The notes below the pieces were generated by a model, which was given only the letters and a program-made list of their open reading frames with translations, had not been told where the DNA came from and did no database searches. The translations under genes were made by a program, and so were the position numbers. Below, one piece after another: positions 18,146 through 28,077 of a stretch of 64,000 nt of DNA. Each line of letters starts with the position of its first letter. The first letter of the stretch is position 1. The DNA is from Halalkalicoccus tibetensis. Lineage in GTDB: Archaea > Halobacteriota > Halobacteria > Halobacteriales > Halalkalicoccaceae. Location: assembly GCF_037996645.1 (NCBI RefSeq), contig NZ_JBBMXV010000002.1:372001-436000 (forward strand), written 5' to 3'.

Positions 18146-19449
18146 GCCGACGAGTCGCACCCCACGCCCCGCCCGTGGCGCTTTCGATCGCGGGCAGCGA
18201 CTCGGGGGGCGGCGCGGGGATCCAGGCCGACATCAAGACGATGGAGGCCCACGACGTGTTCGCGACGAGCGCGATCACCGCCGTCACCGCCCAGAACACC
18301 CAAGGGGTGGCGGGCTCGCACGTTCTCCCGATCGGGGAGATCGACGCCCAGATCGAGGCCGTGACGAGCGACTTCGACGTTGGCGCGATCAAGACAGGGA
18401 TGCTCGCGACGAGCGAGGTGGTCGGGCTAGTGGCCGAGAAGCTCGCGGACTACGACGGCCCGACGGTGATCGACCCGGTGATGGTCGCGGCGACGGGCGA
18501 TCGGCTGCTCGAACCCGAGGCCGAGGCGGCCTACGAGGCGCTGATCGGGCAGGCGACGCTGGTGACGCCCAACGCCGACGAGGCGAGGGTGCTGACGGGG
18601 ATCAATCCCGAGGACGCCGCCGACGCCCGCGATGTCGGCGAGCAGTTGGTGGAGACCGGCGCCGAAGCCGCGCTCGTCAAGGGCGGGCACCTGCCGACCG
18701 AGGACGTGAAGGACGTGCTGGTGACGGGCGAGGGCGCGACGACGTTCGAGCACGCGCGGGTCGACACCGAGGCGACCCACGGCTCGGGCTGTACGCTCGC
18801 CTCGGCGATCGCCGCCCGCCTCGCGCGCGGCGAGGCCCTCGAAGGGGCCGTCGAGGGGGCACTCGACTTCATGGAGCGGGCGGTCAGATACTCGCTGGAC
18901 GTGGGCCAGGGTCCGGGCGCGGTCCATCACCTCGCCGAGCTCCGCGATCGCGCGGAGCGCGAGCCGACGGCCGAGGACGTTGAGGAGATCGTCGATCGGT
19001 TCGTGGAGGAGGGCGTCTCCGCACTGGTCCCCGAGGTGGGGATGAACGTCGTCGGGGCGACGCCCTCCGCCGAATCGGTTAGCGAGACCGCCGCCGTCGA
19101 GGGACGGATCACTCGAACCATGACGGGGATCAGCCCCAACGGGGGCGTGCGCTTCGGCGCGTCGAGCCACGTCGCGCGGTTCCTGCTGTCGGCCCGCGAG
19201 CTCGACTCGGACCTCCGGTACGCCGTGAGCTGCCGGTTCGACGACGAGGTGGAGGGGGCGCTCGGCGCGCTCGACGCTCCCGTCGTCGAAGCCGGTGACG
19301 GCGGGTTCGGGGACGAGGTGGATGGAGAGACCCCTGCAGCGGTGATCGAGCGCGCCGAGACGGGTCGGGAGGCGACCCTCCGGATCGTCGCGCCCGACCC
19401 GGAGACGCTGATCGGGCGGACCCTCGCCGTCCACGACGCGCTGGACTAG
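18142..19449 (+). CDS. thiDN: Bifunctional HMP/HMP-P kinase and thiamine-phosphate synthase (ThiD-ThiN)
   Basis: 435 residues. Residues 5-260 are ThiD: SIAGSDSGGGAGIQADIKT, VIDPVMVA, VTPNADEA and THGSGCTLASAIAA. Residues about 270-435 are ThiN, the archaeal thiamine-phosphate synthase replacing ThiE: LVPEVGMNVVGATP, GGVRFGASSHVARF and VSCRFDDEV. The protein phosphorylates hydroxymethylpyrimidine twice and couples it to the thiazole phosphate. It overlaps the PurM-like gene by 4 nt and ends overlapping the convergent cyclo-ligase by 4 nt. Confidence 0.95.
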   Translation: MSRRVAPHAPPVALSIAGSDSGGGAGIQADIKTMEAHDVFATSAITAVTAQNTQGVAGSHVLPIGEIDAQIEAVTSDFDVGAIKTGMLATSEVVGLVAEKLADYDGPTVIDPVMVAATGDRLLEPEAEAAYEALIGQATLVTPNADEARVLTGINPEDAADARDVGEQLVETGAEAALVKGGHLPTEDVKDVLVTGEGATTFEHARVDTEATHGSGCTLASAIAARLARGEALEGAVEGALDFMERAVRYSLDVGQGPGAVHHLAELRDRAEREPTAEDVEEIVDRFVEEGVSALVPEVGMNVVGATPSAESVSETAAVEGRITRTMTGISPNGGVRFGASSHVARFLLSARELDSDLRYAVSCRFDDEVEGALGALDAPVVEAGDGGFGDEVDGETPAAVIERAETGREATLRIVAPDPETLIGRTLAVHDALD

Positions 19450-20144
19450 CGAACCCGATCGAGGACCGGGATCTCAGCGATCCGCTCCTCCGAGAGGAGC
19501 GACCAGTCGATCCCGGCCGGTTTCTCGCCGCCCTCGGTCCGAACCACGCGCTCGGGCGTGACCAGCAGGTCCATCGGCACGTCGTGGGGAGCGGGGTCGG
19601 GGGCCTTGTCGATCACCTGCGTCTCGTGGACGGTCGTGGCCGTTGGGGTATCGTCGCCCACGAGGTCGAGCTCGCGGAGGAGGGCGAACTCCAGATCCGA
19701 GTAGCCCTCGCCCTTGCCGATCCGCGCGCCCGCCTCGGTCACGGCGACGCTTCCCGACACCACGAGGTCGATCTCGGGCATCTCGCTCGGCCCGACCGGG
19801 ACGCCGTGCTTCGAGACCCCCGAGACGGTCGTCGCCTCGTCGATATCGCTCACCTCGGCGGGGTCGAGCTCGAGGAACGGTCGCTCGCTCTTCAGCCGGG
19901 GCTGGGCCATGTAGAGGGTCTTGTCCTCGCGCATCGCGCGCCTGCGGACCGGGAGCTGCGGGGCGTCGGGGTTCGCCTTGACCGTGTCCGCCTTCCGCCA
20001 CTCGGCGGTGTCGGCCAGCCGTTCCGCCGCGTCGTCGGCCCCGGCGAAGTTCGGGATCCGGCCGTGGGGCGGGAAGGGGAAGCGGGCGATCCCCTCCTCC
20101 TCGAGCGCGTCCCAGGTCCGCTCGCGAAGCGCCTGTTTGTCCAT
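19446..20144 (-). CDS. 5-formyltetrahydrofolate cyclo-ligase family protein
   Basis: 232 residues. It begins MDKQALRERTWDALEEEG, like cyclo-ligases, and has IDLVVSGSVAVTE with IGKGEGYSDLEFALL, the family's ATP-binding and substrate loop (G-K-G-x-G-Y-x-D). The archaeal members are a divergent subgroup, also related to MTHFSD proteins, so folate salvage is likely but the exact substrate is uncertain. Convergent with thiDN. Confidence 0.85.
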   Translation of the reverse strand: MDKQALRERTWDALEEEGIARFPFPPHGRIPNFAGADDAAERLADTAEWRKADTVKANPDAPQLPVRRRAMREDKTLYMAQPRLKSERPFLELDPAEVSDIDEATTVSGVSKHGVPVGPSEMPEIDLVVSGSVAVTEAGARIGKGEGYSDLEFALLRELDLVGDDTPTATTVHETQVIDKAPDPAPHDVPMDLLVTPERVVRTEGGEKPAGIDWSLLSEERIAEIPVLDRVR

Positions 20145-20224
20145 AGATGTGGGAAGGAAGGCCGGAGGGAAAACCCGCCGATCCGCCGTCGGGATATTTC
20201 ACCGTCGGGCCGCGAAAGAGAGGC

Positions 20225-20593
20225 ATGCCGGACGGATACAGCGTCATCGACGTCACCGAAGCGGAGCGAACGCCCTCGGCCTCGTCGGGGACCGACACCG
20301 TGGACCTCGCGGCCGAGCTGGGCTGTACGGAGATGCGCCCGCGGGTCTGGGACCTCGCGCCGGGCGACGCGATGAGCTACCACCGCCAGCGCGAACAGGA
20401 GGAGTTCTACTACGTCCTCGAGGGGCCCGCCCGGATCCGGATCGGCGAGGAGCGACTGGACGTCCCCGAGGGGACCGCGCTCAGGATCCCGCCCGAGACC
20501 CCGCGGCAGGTGTTCAACGACACGGACGGGGACCACCAGTGGCTGATAATCGGCGCGCCCCCCGCGGAGAACGACGGCGAGGTGTTGGAGTAG
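20225..20593 (+). CDS. Cupin-domain protein
   Basis: 122 residues from the ATG at 20225 (MPDGYSVIDV). The single cupin barrel shows YHRQREQEEFYYVLEG (motif 1 with metal-ligand His and Glu), VPEGTALRIPPETPR and QWLIIGAPP. It is small and cytoplasmic; substrate unknown. An AT-rich GATATTTCA at 20195-20203 may serve as TATA box. The mutS gene follows 44 nt downstream. Confidence 0.85.
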   Translation: MPDGYSVIDVTEAERTPSASSGTDTVDLAAELGCTEMRPRVWDLAPGDAMSYHRQREQEEFYYVLEGPARIRIGEERLDVPEGTALRIPPETPRQVFNDTDGDHQWLIIGAPPAENDGEVLE

Positions 20594-20637
20594 CGCGAAC
20601 CCGACACGGTTTTGGCCCCGACGGACGATCCTCGGAT

Positions 20638-23313
20638 ATGACAGAGGGCGGGATCGTCGGGGAGTTCCTCGGGCTCAAGGAGGGAACCGACGCCGATCTG
20701 CTGGCGATGCAGTGTGGGGACTTCTACGAGTTCTTCGCCGCCGACGCGGAGCTGGTAGCGGAGGAGCTCGACCTCAGGGTCTCGGAGAAGTCCTCCCACG
20801 GCTCGTCGTATCCGATGGCCGGGGTGCCCCTCTCGGAGCTCACTCCCTATCTGAAGGCGCTGGTCGAACGGGGCTACCGGGTCGCGGTCGCAGAGCAGTA
20901 CGACACCGACGACGGGGGTCACGCCCGTGAGATCACGCGCGTGGCGACGCCGGGCACCCTCATCGAGACGAGCGACGACGACGCGCGCTACCTCGCGGGG
21001 GTCGTCCGCGTCGCCGAGGACTGCTACGGGCTCGCGTTCGCGGAGGTCACGACGGGGCGCTTTCTCGTCACCCGGGTCGAGGGCGAGGACGCCGCGGCCC
21101 GCGCGATCACCGAGTGCTACCGCTACGACCCCGTCGAGATCCTGCCGGGGCCCGAGCTCCGCGAGGACGAGGACTTTCTCGAGTCGCTCTCGGAGCGAAC
21201 CGACGCCGAGGTGACGAACCACGAGGCGAACGCCTTCGCGCCCGGGGCGGCGACCCATACCACCAGAGAGCAGTTCGGCCGCGAGACCCTCTCGAGCCTG
21301 GATCTCGAGCCGGAGGGCCCGGAGGTCCGCGCGGCGGGCGCGGTGCTCTCGTACGTCGAGGAGACGGGACTGGGGGTGCTCCCCTCGATGACGCGCCTGC
21401 AGCCCTACGGCGCCGACGACTTCGCCTCGTGTGACGTGACCACCCAGCGCAACCTCGAGATCACCGAGACGATGACCGGCGCGGGCCGGTCGCTGTTCGG
21501 GACGGTCGACCACACCGTCACGAGCGCGGGCGGCCGGCTGCTGAAGGAGTGGCTCGGGCGACCCCGGCGGTCGCTTCGCGAGCTCCATCGCCGCCAGGAG
21601 TCGGTGGCGGCGCTCGCAGAGCGCGCGCTGGCCCGCGAGGACCTCCGGGAGCTGCTCGGGGAAGCCTACGACCTCGAACGCCTCGCGGGACGGGCGACCC
21701 ACGGCAGCGCCGACGCCCACGCCCTCCTGCGGGTGCGCGACAGCCTGGCGGTTCTGCCGAAGCTCGCCGACCTGATCGCGGGCGACGACCGCCTCGCGGA
21801 CTCACCCCTCTCGGAGATCGTCGAACGCCCGGACCGCGAGGCCGCGGCGGGGCTCCGCGAGGCGCTCGACGAAGGGCTGGCCGACGACCCGCCGAAGACG
21901 CTACGGGAGGGCGGGCTGATCGAGCGGGGCTACGACGCCGAGCTCGACGAGCTGGTCGGGCGCCACGAGGAGGCCCTCGAGTGGATCGATACCCTCGGCG
22001 AGCGCGAGAAGGAGACTCACGGGATCACCCACCTGCAGGTCGACCGCAACAAGACGGACGGCTACTACATCCAGGTCGGAAAGAGCGAGGCCGAGGACGT
22101 TCCCGAGAAGTACCGCCAGGTGAAGACGCTGAAGAACTCGGTGCGCTTCACCACGGACGCCCTCGAGGAGCGAGAACGCGAGGTCCTCCGACTCGAGGAA
22201 CAGCGCGGCGAACTCGAGTACGAGCTCTTCTGCGAGCTGCGCGAGCGCGTGGCGAGGCGGGCGACCCTGCTCCAGGACGTCGGGCGGGCGATCGCCGAGC
22301 TCGATACCCTGGCGAGCCTCGCGACCCACGCGGTCGAGAACCGCTGGATCCGCCCCGAGCTCGAGGACTCGCGGGCGCTCGACATCGAGGCGGGTCGCCA
22401 CCCGGTCGTCGAGCGGACCACCGAGTTCGTCCCCAACGACCTCTCCCTGACCGACGACCGGGAGTTCCTGATCGTCACCGGCCCGAACATGAGCGGCAAG
22501 TCGACCTACATGCGCCAGGTCGCGCTGATCGTCCTGCTGGCCCAGGTGGGCAGCTTCGTCCCCGCCGAGCGCGCGCGGATCGGGCTGGTTGACGGGATCT
22601 ACACCCGCGTGGGCGCGCTCGACGAGCTCGCGCAGGGGCGCTCGACGTTCATGGTCGAGATGGGCGAGCTCTCGAACATCCTCCATTCGGCGACGGACGA
22701 GTCGCTGGTGATCCTCGACGAAGTGGGCCGGGGAACCGCGACCTACGACGGGATCAGCATCGCCTGGGCGACCACCGAGTACCTGCACAACGAGATCCGC
22801 GCGAAGACGCTCTTCGCGACCCACTATCACGAGCTGACGGCGCTCGCGGATCACCTCCCGCGCGTCGAAAACGTCCACGTGGCCGTCGACGACAGCGGCG
22901 ACGACGTCACCTTCCTGCGGACGATCCGCGAGGGGCCGACGGATCGGTCCTACGGCGTGCACGTCGCGCAGCTCGCGGGCGTTCCCGATCCCGTCGTCTC
23001 GCGGTCGGACGAGGTGCTCGAGCGCCTGCGAGCGGAGAAGGCGATCGAGGCGAAGGGCGGAGACGCGAGCGCGGACGGCGGCTCGGGGACCCAGCAGGTG
23101 GTCTTCGACGTCGGCTCGGGCGAGATGACGACGGCCTCGGCCGACGGGGGAAGCGAGGACGAGGGATCGATGCCGGACGGGGAGCCCGAAGGAGCGCTCG
23201 ACCCCGAGACCGAGGCGGTGCTCTCGGAGCTGTCGGGCCTCGAACTGGCCGACGTCTCGCCCGTCGAGCTGATGACGCGGGTCCAGGAGTGGCAGGGGCG
23301 GGTCGACGAATGA
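20638..23313 (+). CDS. mutS: DNA mismatch repair protein MutS
   Basis: 891 residues from the ATG at 20638. The mismatch-reading F-x-E motif is Phe29-Tyr30-Glu31 in GDFYEFF. The ATPase domain has Walker A GPNMSGKS (615-622), then VILDEVGRGTATYDG and FATHYHELT. A low-complexity acidic linker (around 805-860) precedes a C-terminal helix. This is the bacterial-type MutS1, present in haloarchaea but few other archaea, which implies old acquisition from bacteria. mutL overlaps its stop by 4 nt. Confidence 0.98.
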   Translation: MTEGGIVGEFLGLKEGTDADLLAMQCGDFYEFFAADAELVAEELDLRVSEKSSHGSSYPMAGVPLSELTPYLKALVERGYRVAVAEQYDTDDGGHAREITRVATPGTLIETSDDDARYLAGVVRVAEDCYGLAFAEVTTGRFLVTRVEGEDAAARAITECYRYDPVEILPGPELREDEDFLESLSERTDAEVTNHEANAFAPGAATHTTREQFGRETLSSLDLEPEGPEVRAAGAVLSYVEETGLGVLPSMTRLQPYGADDFASCDVTTQRNLEITETMTGAGRSLFGTVDHTVTSAGGRLLKEWLGRPRRSLRELHRRQESVAALAERALAREDLRELLGEAYDLERLAGRATHGSADAHALLRVRDSLAVLPKLADLIAGDDRLADSPLSEIVERPDREAAAGLREALDEGLADDPPKTLREGGLIERGYDAELDELVGRHEEALEWIDTLGEREKETHGITHLQVDRNKTDGYYIQVGKSEAEDVPEKYRQVKTLKNSVRFTTDALEEREREVLRLEEQRGELEYELFCELRERVARRATLLQDVGRAIAELDTLASLATHAVENRWIRPELEDSRALDIEAGRHPVVERTTEFVPNDLSLTDDREFLIVTGPNMSGKSTYMRQVALIVLLAQVGSFVPAERARIGLVDGIYTRVGALDELAQGRSTFMVEMGELSNILHSATDESLVILDEVGRGTATYDGISIAWATTEYLHNEIRAKTLFATHYHELTALADHLPRVENVHVAVDDSGDDVTFLRTIREGPTDRSYGVHVAQLAGVPDPVVSRSDEVLERLRAEKAIEAKGGDASADGGSGTQQVVFDVGSGEMTTASADGGSEDEGSMPDGEPEGALDPETEAVLSELSGLELADVSPVELMTRVQEWQGRVDE

Positions 23314-25277
23314 GCCCCGAGAGAGCCGAGATCCGCGCGCTCGACCCCGGGACGGTCGACAAGATCGCTGCGGGCGAGGTGGTCGAACGGCCCGCCTCGG
23401 TCGTGAAGGAGCTCGTCGAGAACGCTCTCGACGCGGGCGCCTCGGAGATCACCGTCGAGGTCGATGCGGGAGGGACCGAGCGGATCCGCGTCGCCGACGA
23501 CGGGATCGGGATGGGCGAGGAGAGCGTGCGAAAGGCCGTCGAGCAACACACCACGAGCAAGCTCCGGGACGTCTCGGAGCTGGATCGGGGCATCTCGACG
23601 CTCGGGTTCCGGGGCGAGGCGCTGTACACCATCGGCGCCGTCTCCCGGCTGACGATCACGACCAAGCCCCGAGGTGGGGAGTCGGGAACGAAACTGACGC
23701 TCGCGGGCGGCGAGGTCGAGGGGTGCGATCCGGCGGGCTGTCCCGAGGGAACCGCGGTCGAGGTGACCGACCTCTTCTACAACACGCCGGCCCGCAAGAA
23801 GTACCTCAAGCGCGAGCCCACGGAGTTCGACCACGTCAACACCGTTGTCACGCGCTACGCGCTCGCCAATCCCGGCGTGCGGTTCGTCCTCGAACACGAC
23901 GGTAGAGAAGTGTTCTCGACGACGGGCCAGGGCGACCTGCAGTCGACGGTGCTCTCGATCTACGGCCGGGAGGTCGCCCGCGCGATGGTGCCGATCGAGG
24001 GACTCGCGGAGGGGCCCCTCGAGGACATCTCGGGCTACGTGAGCGATCCCGAGACCACCCGGTCGGGCTCGACCTATATCTCGACGTACGTCAACGGCCG
24101 GTACGTCCGCTCGAAAGCGATCAGATCGGCAGTCGTCGACGCCTACGGCACGCAGCTCGCGCCCGACCGCTACCCCTTCGCGGTCCTCGATCTGGCGGTC
24201 CCGCCGGGGACGGTCGACGTCAACGTCCACCCCCGCAAGACCGAGGTCCGCTTCGGCGAGGAGGGGGCGATCCGGGACCAGATCGAGGAGACGGTCGAGG
24301 AGGCGCTGCTCGAGAACGGCCTGATCCGGTCGTCGGCCCCGCGCGGGCGTTCGGCGCCCGAGGAGGCGTCGGTCGCGCCGGAGCCGACCCGCGAGGACGG
24401 CGAGGGAGAGGGAACCGACGCGGGATCGCGATCGGAGTCGGACGCCGATCGGTCCCCGGGCGCGAGCGGGTGGTCGGGTTCGGCGGCGACGGGGACCGAT
24501 CGCACCACGCCCAACCAGGGCGGAGGAGGCGAACGGGACGCGACGGCCGAGAGCGAGGTGAGCACGCCGAACGCGACCTCGGGGCCGGCCGAGGAGGGCC
24601 GTTTCTCGGGGCCGACGACTCAGGCCACGTTCGGCGGGCCCGGCGACCGCGACGAGCCCGACGCGGACTACGACCGGCTGCCCGACCTTCGGGTGCTCGG
24701 CCAGCACCGGGACACGTACGTGGTCTGTGCGGCCGACGACGGGCTGGTGATCGTCGACCAGCACGCCGCCGACGAGCGGGTCCACTACGAGCGCCTGCGG
24801 GCGGAGCTCGCGGGCGAGACGAGCACGCAGGCGCTCGTCGAGCCGGTCGAGATCGAGCTCACCGCCCGCGAGGCCGAGCTGTTCGAGGCCTATCGGGAGG
24901 CGCTCGCGCATCTGGGCTTCGCCGCCAGTCGCGAGGGGCGGACGGTTCGGGTGACGACGGTCCCCGCCGCCTTCGATACGGCCCTCTCGCCCGAGCGCCT
25001 GCGGGACGCGCTGTCGGACTGCGTCGCGGGCGAGCCCGGCGACACCGTCGAGGCGACCGTCGACGAGCTCCTGGGGGATCTGGCGTGTCACCCCGCCGTG
25101 ACGGGCAACACCTCGCTGACCGAGGGATCGGTCGTCGACCTCCTGGCGGCGCTCGACGGCTGTGAGAACCCGTATGCCTGCCCGCACGGCCGGCCGACGG
25201 TGATCCGCGTCGATCGGGAAGAACTGGAGGAGCGCTTCGAGCGTGACTACCCCGGCCACGCCGACCGGCGGGAGTGA
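23310..25277 (+). CDS. mutL: DNA mismatch repair protein MutL (with endonuclease motif)
   Basis: 655 residues from the ATG overlapping the mutS stop. The N-terminal GHKL ATPase has KELVENALDAGAS, DDGIGM and GFRGEAL. A disordered acidic linker spans about 345-455. The C-terminal domain contains the metal-dependent nicking motif DQHAADERVHYE (483-494) and the conserved CPHGRPT. This MutL should therefore nick DNA itself, as expected in an organism without MutH. Confidence 0.98.
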   Translation: MSPERAEIRALDPGTVDKIAAGEVVERPASVVKELVENALDAGASEITVEVDAGGTERIRVADDGIGMGEESVRKAVEQHTTSKLRDVSELDRGISTLGFRGEALYTIGAVSRLTITTKPRGGESGTKLTLAGGEVEGCDPAGCPEGTAVEVTDLFYNTPARKKYLKREPTEFDHVNTVVTRYALANPGVRFVLEHDGREVFSTTGQGDLQSTVLSIYGREVARAMVPIEGLAEGPLEDISGYVSDPETTRSGSTYISTYVNGRYVRSKAIRSAVVDAYGTQLAPDRYPFAVLDLAVPPGTVDVNVHPRKTEVRFGEEGAIRDQIEETVEEALLENGLIRSSAPRGRSAPEEASVAPEPTREDGEGEGTDAGSRSESDADRSPGASGWSGSAATGTDRTTPNQGGGGERDATAESEVSTPNATSGPAEEGRFSGPTTQATFGGPGDRDEPDADYDRLPDLRVLGQHRDTYVVCAADDGLVIVDQHAADERVHYERLRAELAGETSTQALVEPVEIELTAREAELFEAYREALAHLGFAASREGRTVRVTTVPAAFDTALSPERLRDALSDCVAGEPGDTVEATVDELLGDLACHPAVTGNTSLTEGSVVDLLAALDGCENPYACPHGRPTVIRVDREELEERFERDYPGHADRRE

Positions 25278-25278
25278 C

Positions 25279-25536
25279 CTACTGGGCCGTCTCCCGACCG
25301 GTCACGTCGGCGCCGGGGTGGCGATAGCGCCGCAGGAGGCGGTGGTCGCGCCAGACCTGCGCGGCCAGTACGGGAACGGCGGCGCCGAACAACAGTGGGG
25401 CGGCCGGGACGCCGAGCGTCGATGCCCCCGCACCGCCGAGGGCGCTGCCGAGGCACAACCCCGCACCGGCGTACAGCCGGCGGCGGGTCGCGTCGATCTC
25501 GCCGACCGGCTCACCGGGGGACTGGAACGGTCGCAT
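25279..25536 (-). CDS. Small membrane protein, unknown function
   Basis: 85 residues. N-terminal DATRRRLYAGAGLCLGS is followed by two short hydrophobic segments and a basic stretch HRLLRRYRHPG. It is convergent with mutL, with 1 nt between the stops. No family recognised; codon use fits a real gene. Confidence 0.55.
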   Translation of the reverse strand: MRPFQSPGEPVGEIDATRRRLYAGAGLCLGSALGGAGASTLGVPAAPLLFGAAVPVLAAQVWRDHRLLRRYRHPGADVTGRETAQ

Positions 25537-25640
25537 GCCCCCGACTACACGCCCGGGGATAAAAGAGGTGGGCCAACCGCGGTGAAAGTGAACGTCGACG
25601 GATGACGGGAGCTTTTAGGGACCCCACACAAGGACGGGCC

Positions 25641-26594
25641 ATGACCGATCTCGTGACGTTCGGCGAGACGATGGTGCGCCTCTCGCCGCCGGGCAACGAG
25701 CGCCTCGAAACGACGACCGAGCTGGAAGTGCGGGCCGCCGGCGCCGAGAGCAACGTCGCGGTCGCCGCCGCCCGACTGGGCGCCGGCGCCGTCTGGACCT
25801 CGAAGCTGCCCGACTCCCCGCTGGGACGGCGCGTCACGGGCGAGCTCGAGAGCTACGGGCTCGAGACCGACGCCGTCCTGAGCGAGGAGGGCCGTCAGGG
25901 CACCTACTACATCGAGTTCGCGGGCGAGCCCCGCGGGACGGACGTGATCTACGACCGGGCGGACGCGGCGGTGACGACCGCCCGCGCCGAGGAGCTGCCC
26001 ACCGAGCGGATCCGCGAGGCGGAGTGGTTCTACACGAGCGGGATCACCCCCGCGCTCTCCGAGACCCTCGAAGAGACCACCGAAACGCTGCTCTGGACGG
26101 CCCAGGACGCGGGGACGAGGACGGCGTTCGACCTGAACTACCGGAGCAAGCTCTGGTCGCCCGAGGAGGCCCGTGAGACGCTGACGGGCCTGTTCGAGGA
26201 CGTCGACGTGCTCGTGACCGCGGTCCGGGACGCGCGGGACGTCCTCGGTGCGGAGGGCGACCGGGAGGCGGTCGCCCGCGGGCTGGCCGACGAGTGGGGC
26301 TTCGAGACGGTCGTGCTCACGCTGGGAGCCGAGGGCGCGCTCGCCCATCACGACGGGGAGCTGATCGAGCAGCCCGCCTTCGAGACGGAGACCCACGACC
26401 CCATCGGGACGGGCGACGCCTTCGTCGGCGCCTTCCTCGCGCGGCGGATCGCGGGCGGGGACGTCGCGAGCGCGCTCGAATACGGGGCGGCGACGGCGTC
26501 GCTCAAGCGCACCGTTCCGGGGGACATCGCGGTCGTCACCCCCGCGGAGGTCGAACGCGTGATCGACGAGGGGAGCGACGGGATCTCGCGGTAG
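25641..26594 (+). CDS. kdgK: PfkB-family sugar kinase, probably 2-keto-3-deoxygluconate kinase
   Basis: 317 residues from the ATG at 25641. It has the PfkB layout: [14 protein letters not shown] at the N-terminus, [14 protein letters not shown] (substrate glycine motif) and the C-terminal [13 protein letters not shown] with the catalytic Asp and anion hole. The sequence [13 protein letters not shown] and [10 protein letters not shown] are close to KDG kinases of the haloarchaeal semi-phosphorylative Entner-Doudoroff pathway. Another hexose or ribose-type substrate is possible. Confidence 0.85.
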   Translation: MTDLVTFGETMVRLSPPGNERLETTTELEVRAAGAESNVAVAAARLGAGAVWTSKLPDSPLGRRVTGELESYGLETDAVLSEEGRQGTYYIEFAGEPRGTDVIYDRADAAVTTARAEELPTERIREAEWFYTSGITPALSETLEETTETLLWTAQDAGTRTAFDLNYRSKLWSPEEARETLTGLFEDVDVLVTAVRDARDVLGAEGDREAVARGLADEWGFETVVLTLGAEGALAHHDGELIEQPAFETETHDPIGTGDAFVGAFLARRIAGGDVASALEYGAATASLKRTVPGDIAVVTPAEVERVIDEGSDGISR

Positions 26595-26651
26595 CCGGGA
26601 GCGGAGCGCGAACGGGGAACGGCTAAACCGATCCACACCGAACCAGGGGGC

Positions 26652-28046
26652 ATGACACACGTCGCGATCGTCGGCGCCTACGGCAGCGCCGGCGTCGCCG
26701 TTGCGGAGTCACTGGCCGACAGGGGCGTCGAGCTGACCCTGATCGACGACGGCGACCCGGGCGGCGGGCTCTGTATCCTCCGGGGCTGTATGCCCTCGAA
26801 AGAGGTGCTTTCGGCCGCAGCTCACCGGTTCCAGGCCCGCCACGACAACCGGCTCTCCGGGATCCCCGAGGTCGACATCGGGGCGGTCGTCGAGCGAAAG
26901 GACCGCCAGGTCTCGGAGTTCGCCGAACACCGCCGTGACGCGGTCCACGAGCTCGCCGAGCGCGAGAACGTCGAGTTCATCCACGAGACGGCGCGCTTCG
27001 TCGACTCGCATACCCTCGCGGTCGGCGATCGGGAGATCGAGGCCGACTACGTCGTGATCGCGACCGGCTCGACGGTGAACGTCCCCGACCTCCCGGGGAT
27101 CGACGAGGTCGATCCCATGACCAGCGCGGACGTCCTCGATACGACGGAGTTCCCCGACTCGGGGATCGTCATGGGCTTCGGCTACGTCGGCCTCGAACTC
27201 GTCCCCTATCTCTCGGAGGCCGCCGGGATGGAGCTCACCGTCATCGAGCACGACGAGCGGCCGATCGACGAGGCCCCCCCAGGGTACGGCGACACCGTTC
27301 TCGACCTCTACCGCGAGCAGTTCGGGATCGAGGTGCTGACGGACGCGACCGAGCGTTCGGTCGAGCGGGGCGAGGACGGCGGGGTCCGCATGGAGGTCGA
27401 ACACGACGGGAGGACGGAGAGCCTCGAGGCCGACCAGCTGTTCGCGTTCACCGGCCGGAAGCCGAACCTAGACGGGCTGGGGCTCGAGAACACCGACCTC
27501 TCGCCTGAGGAGGGCTGGGTCGAGGACACGATGCGGGCACGCGACGACCCTCATACGTTCGTCGTCGGGGACGCCAACGGCCGCGAGCCGATCCTCCACG
27601 TCGCGAAGGAGCAGGGCTATCACGCCGCGGACAACCTCGTCGCCCACAAAGCGGGCCGCGAGCTGCTGCCCTACGAGAACGTCGTCCACCGCGTGATCTT
27701 CAGCGGGCTGGGGGTGTATCCGTTCGCCCGCGTCGGCCACACCGAGGAGAGCGCCCGCGAGGAGGGGTACGACCCGGAGGTCGTCACCCGCGCGGCCGCC
27801 AGCGACGGCGTGTTCAAGGTGAAGGACGTCCCCGAGGGGCTCGCGACGCTCGTGGTCGCACAGGACGGGACTGTGCTCGGCTACCAAGGGCTACACCACC
27901 ACGCCGACTCGATGGCCAAGACGATGCAGATCGTCGTCGAGCTCGGGCTGGACGTCCGGGAGCTACCTGATAGAGCGTATCACCCGACGCTGCCGGAGAT
28001 CCTCGACGGGCTGTTCCGGGAGACGAGCGCCCGGCTAGACGGATAG
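26652..28046 (+). CDS. FAD/NAD-dependent disulfide oxidoreductase (dihydrolipoamide dehydrogenase family)
   Basis: 464 residues. The FAD-binding start is variant, IVGAYGSAGVAVAE instead of GxGxxG. The redox disulfide is CILRGCMPSK, the CxxxxC motif of class I pyridine-nucleotide disulfide reductases with Ile-Leu-Arg in place of the common Val-Asn-Val. VIATGST, VMGFGYVGLEL (NAD site), FVVGDANG and a C-terminal dimerisation domain with a His-containing YHPTLPEIL are present. Not in an oxo-acid dehydrogenase operon, so lipoamide may not be its substrate; mercuric or other disulfide reductases are alternatives. Confidence 0.88.
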   Translation: MTHVAIVGAYGSAGVAVAESLADRGVELTLIDDGDPGGGLCILRGCMPSKEVLSAAAHRFQARHDNRLSGIPEVDIGAVVERKDRQVSEFAEHRRDAVHELAERENVEFIHETARFVDSHTLAVGDREIEADYVVIATGSTVNVPDLPGIDEVDPMTSADVLDTTEFPDSGIVMGFGYVGLELVPYLSEAAGMELTVIEHDERPIDEAPPGYGDTVLDLYREQFGIEVLTDATERSVERGEDGGVRMEVEHDGRTESLEADQLFAFTGRKPNLDGLGLENTDLSPEEGWVEDTMRARDDPHTFVVGDANGREPILHVAKEQGYHAADNLVAHKAGRELLPYENVVHRVIFSGLGVYPFARVGHTEESAREEGYDPEVVTRAAASDGVFKVKDVPEGLATLVVAQDGTVLGYQGLHHHADSMAKTMQIVVELGLDVRELPDRAYHPTLPEILDGLFRETSARLDG

Positions 28047-28077
28047 TCGCGGTTCACGGTAGTGGCGGCCGGCACGA

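Noticed and set aside
20638-23313. Longer MutS start upstream, extending through the cupin gene
   Set aside because: The frame is open to 19921 but the MutS N-terminal domain begins at the ATG at 20638, and the cupin gene occupies the upstream DNA in another frame.
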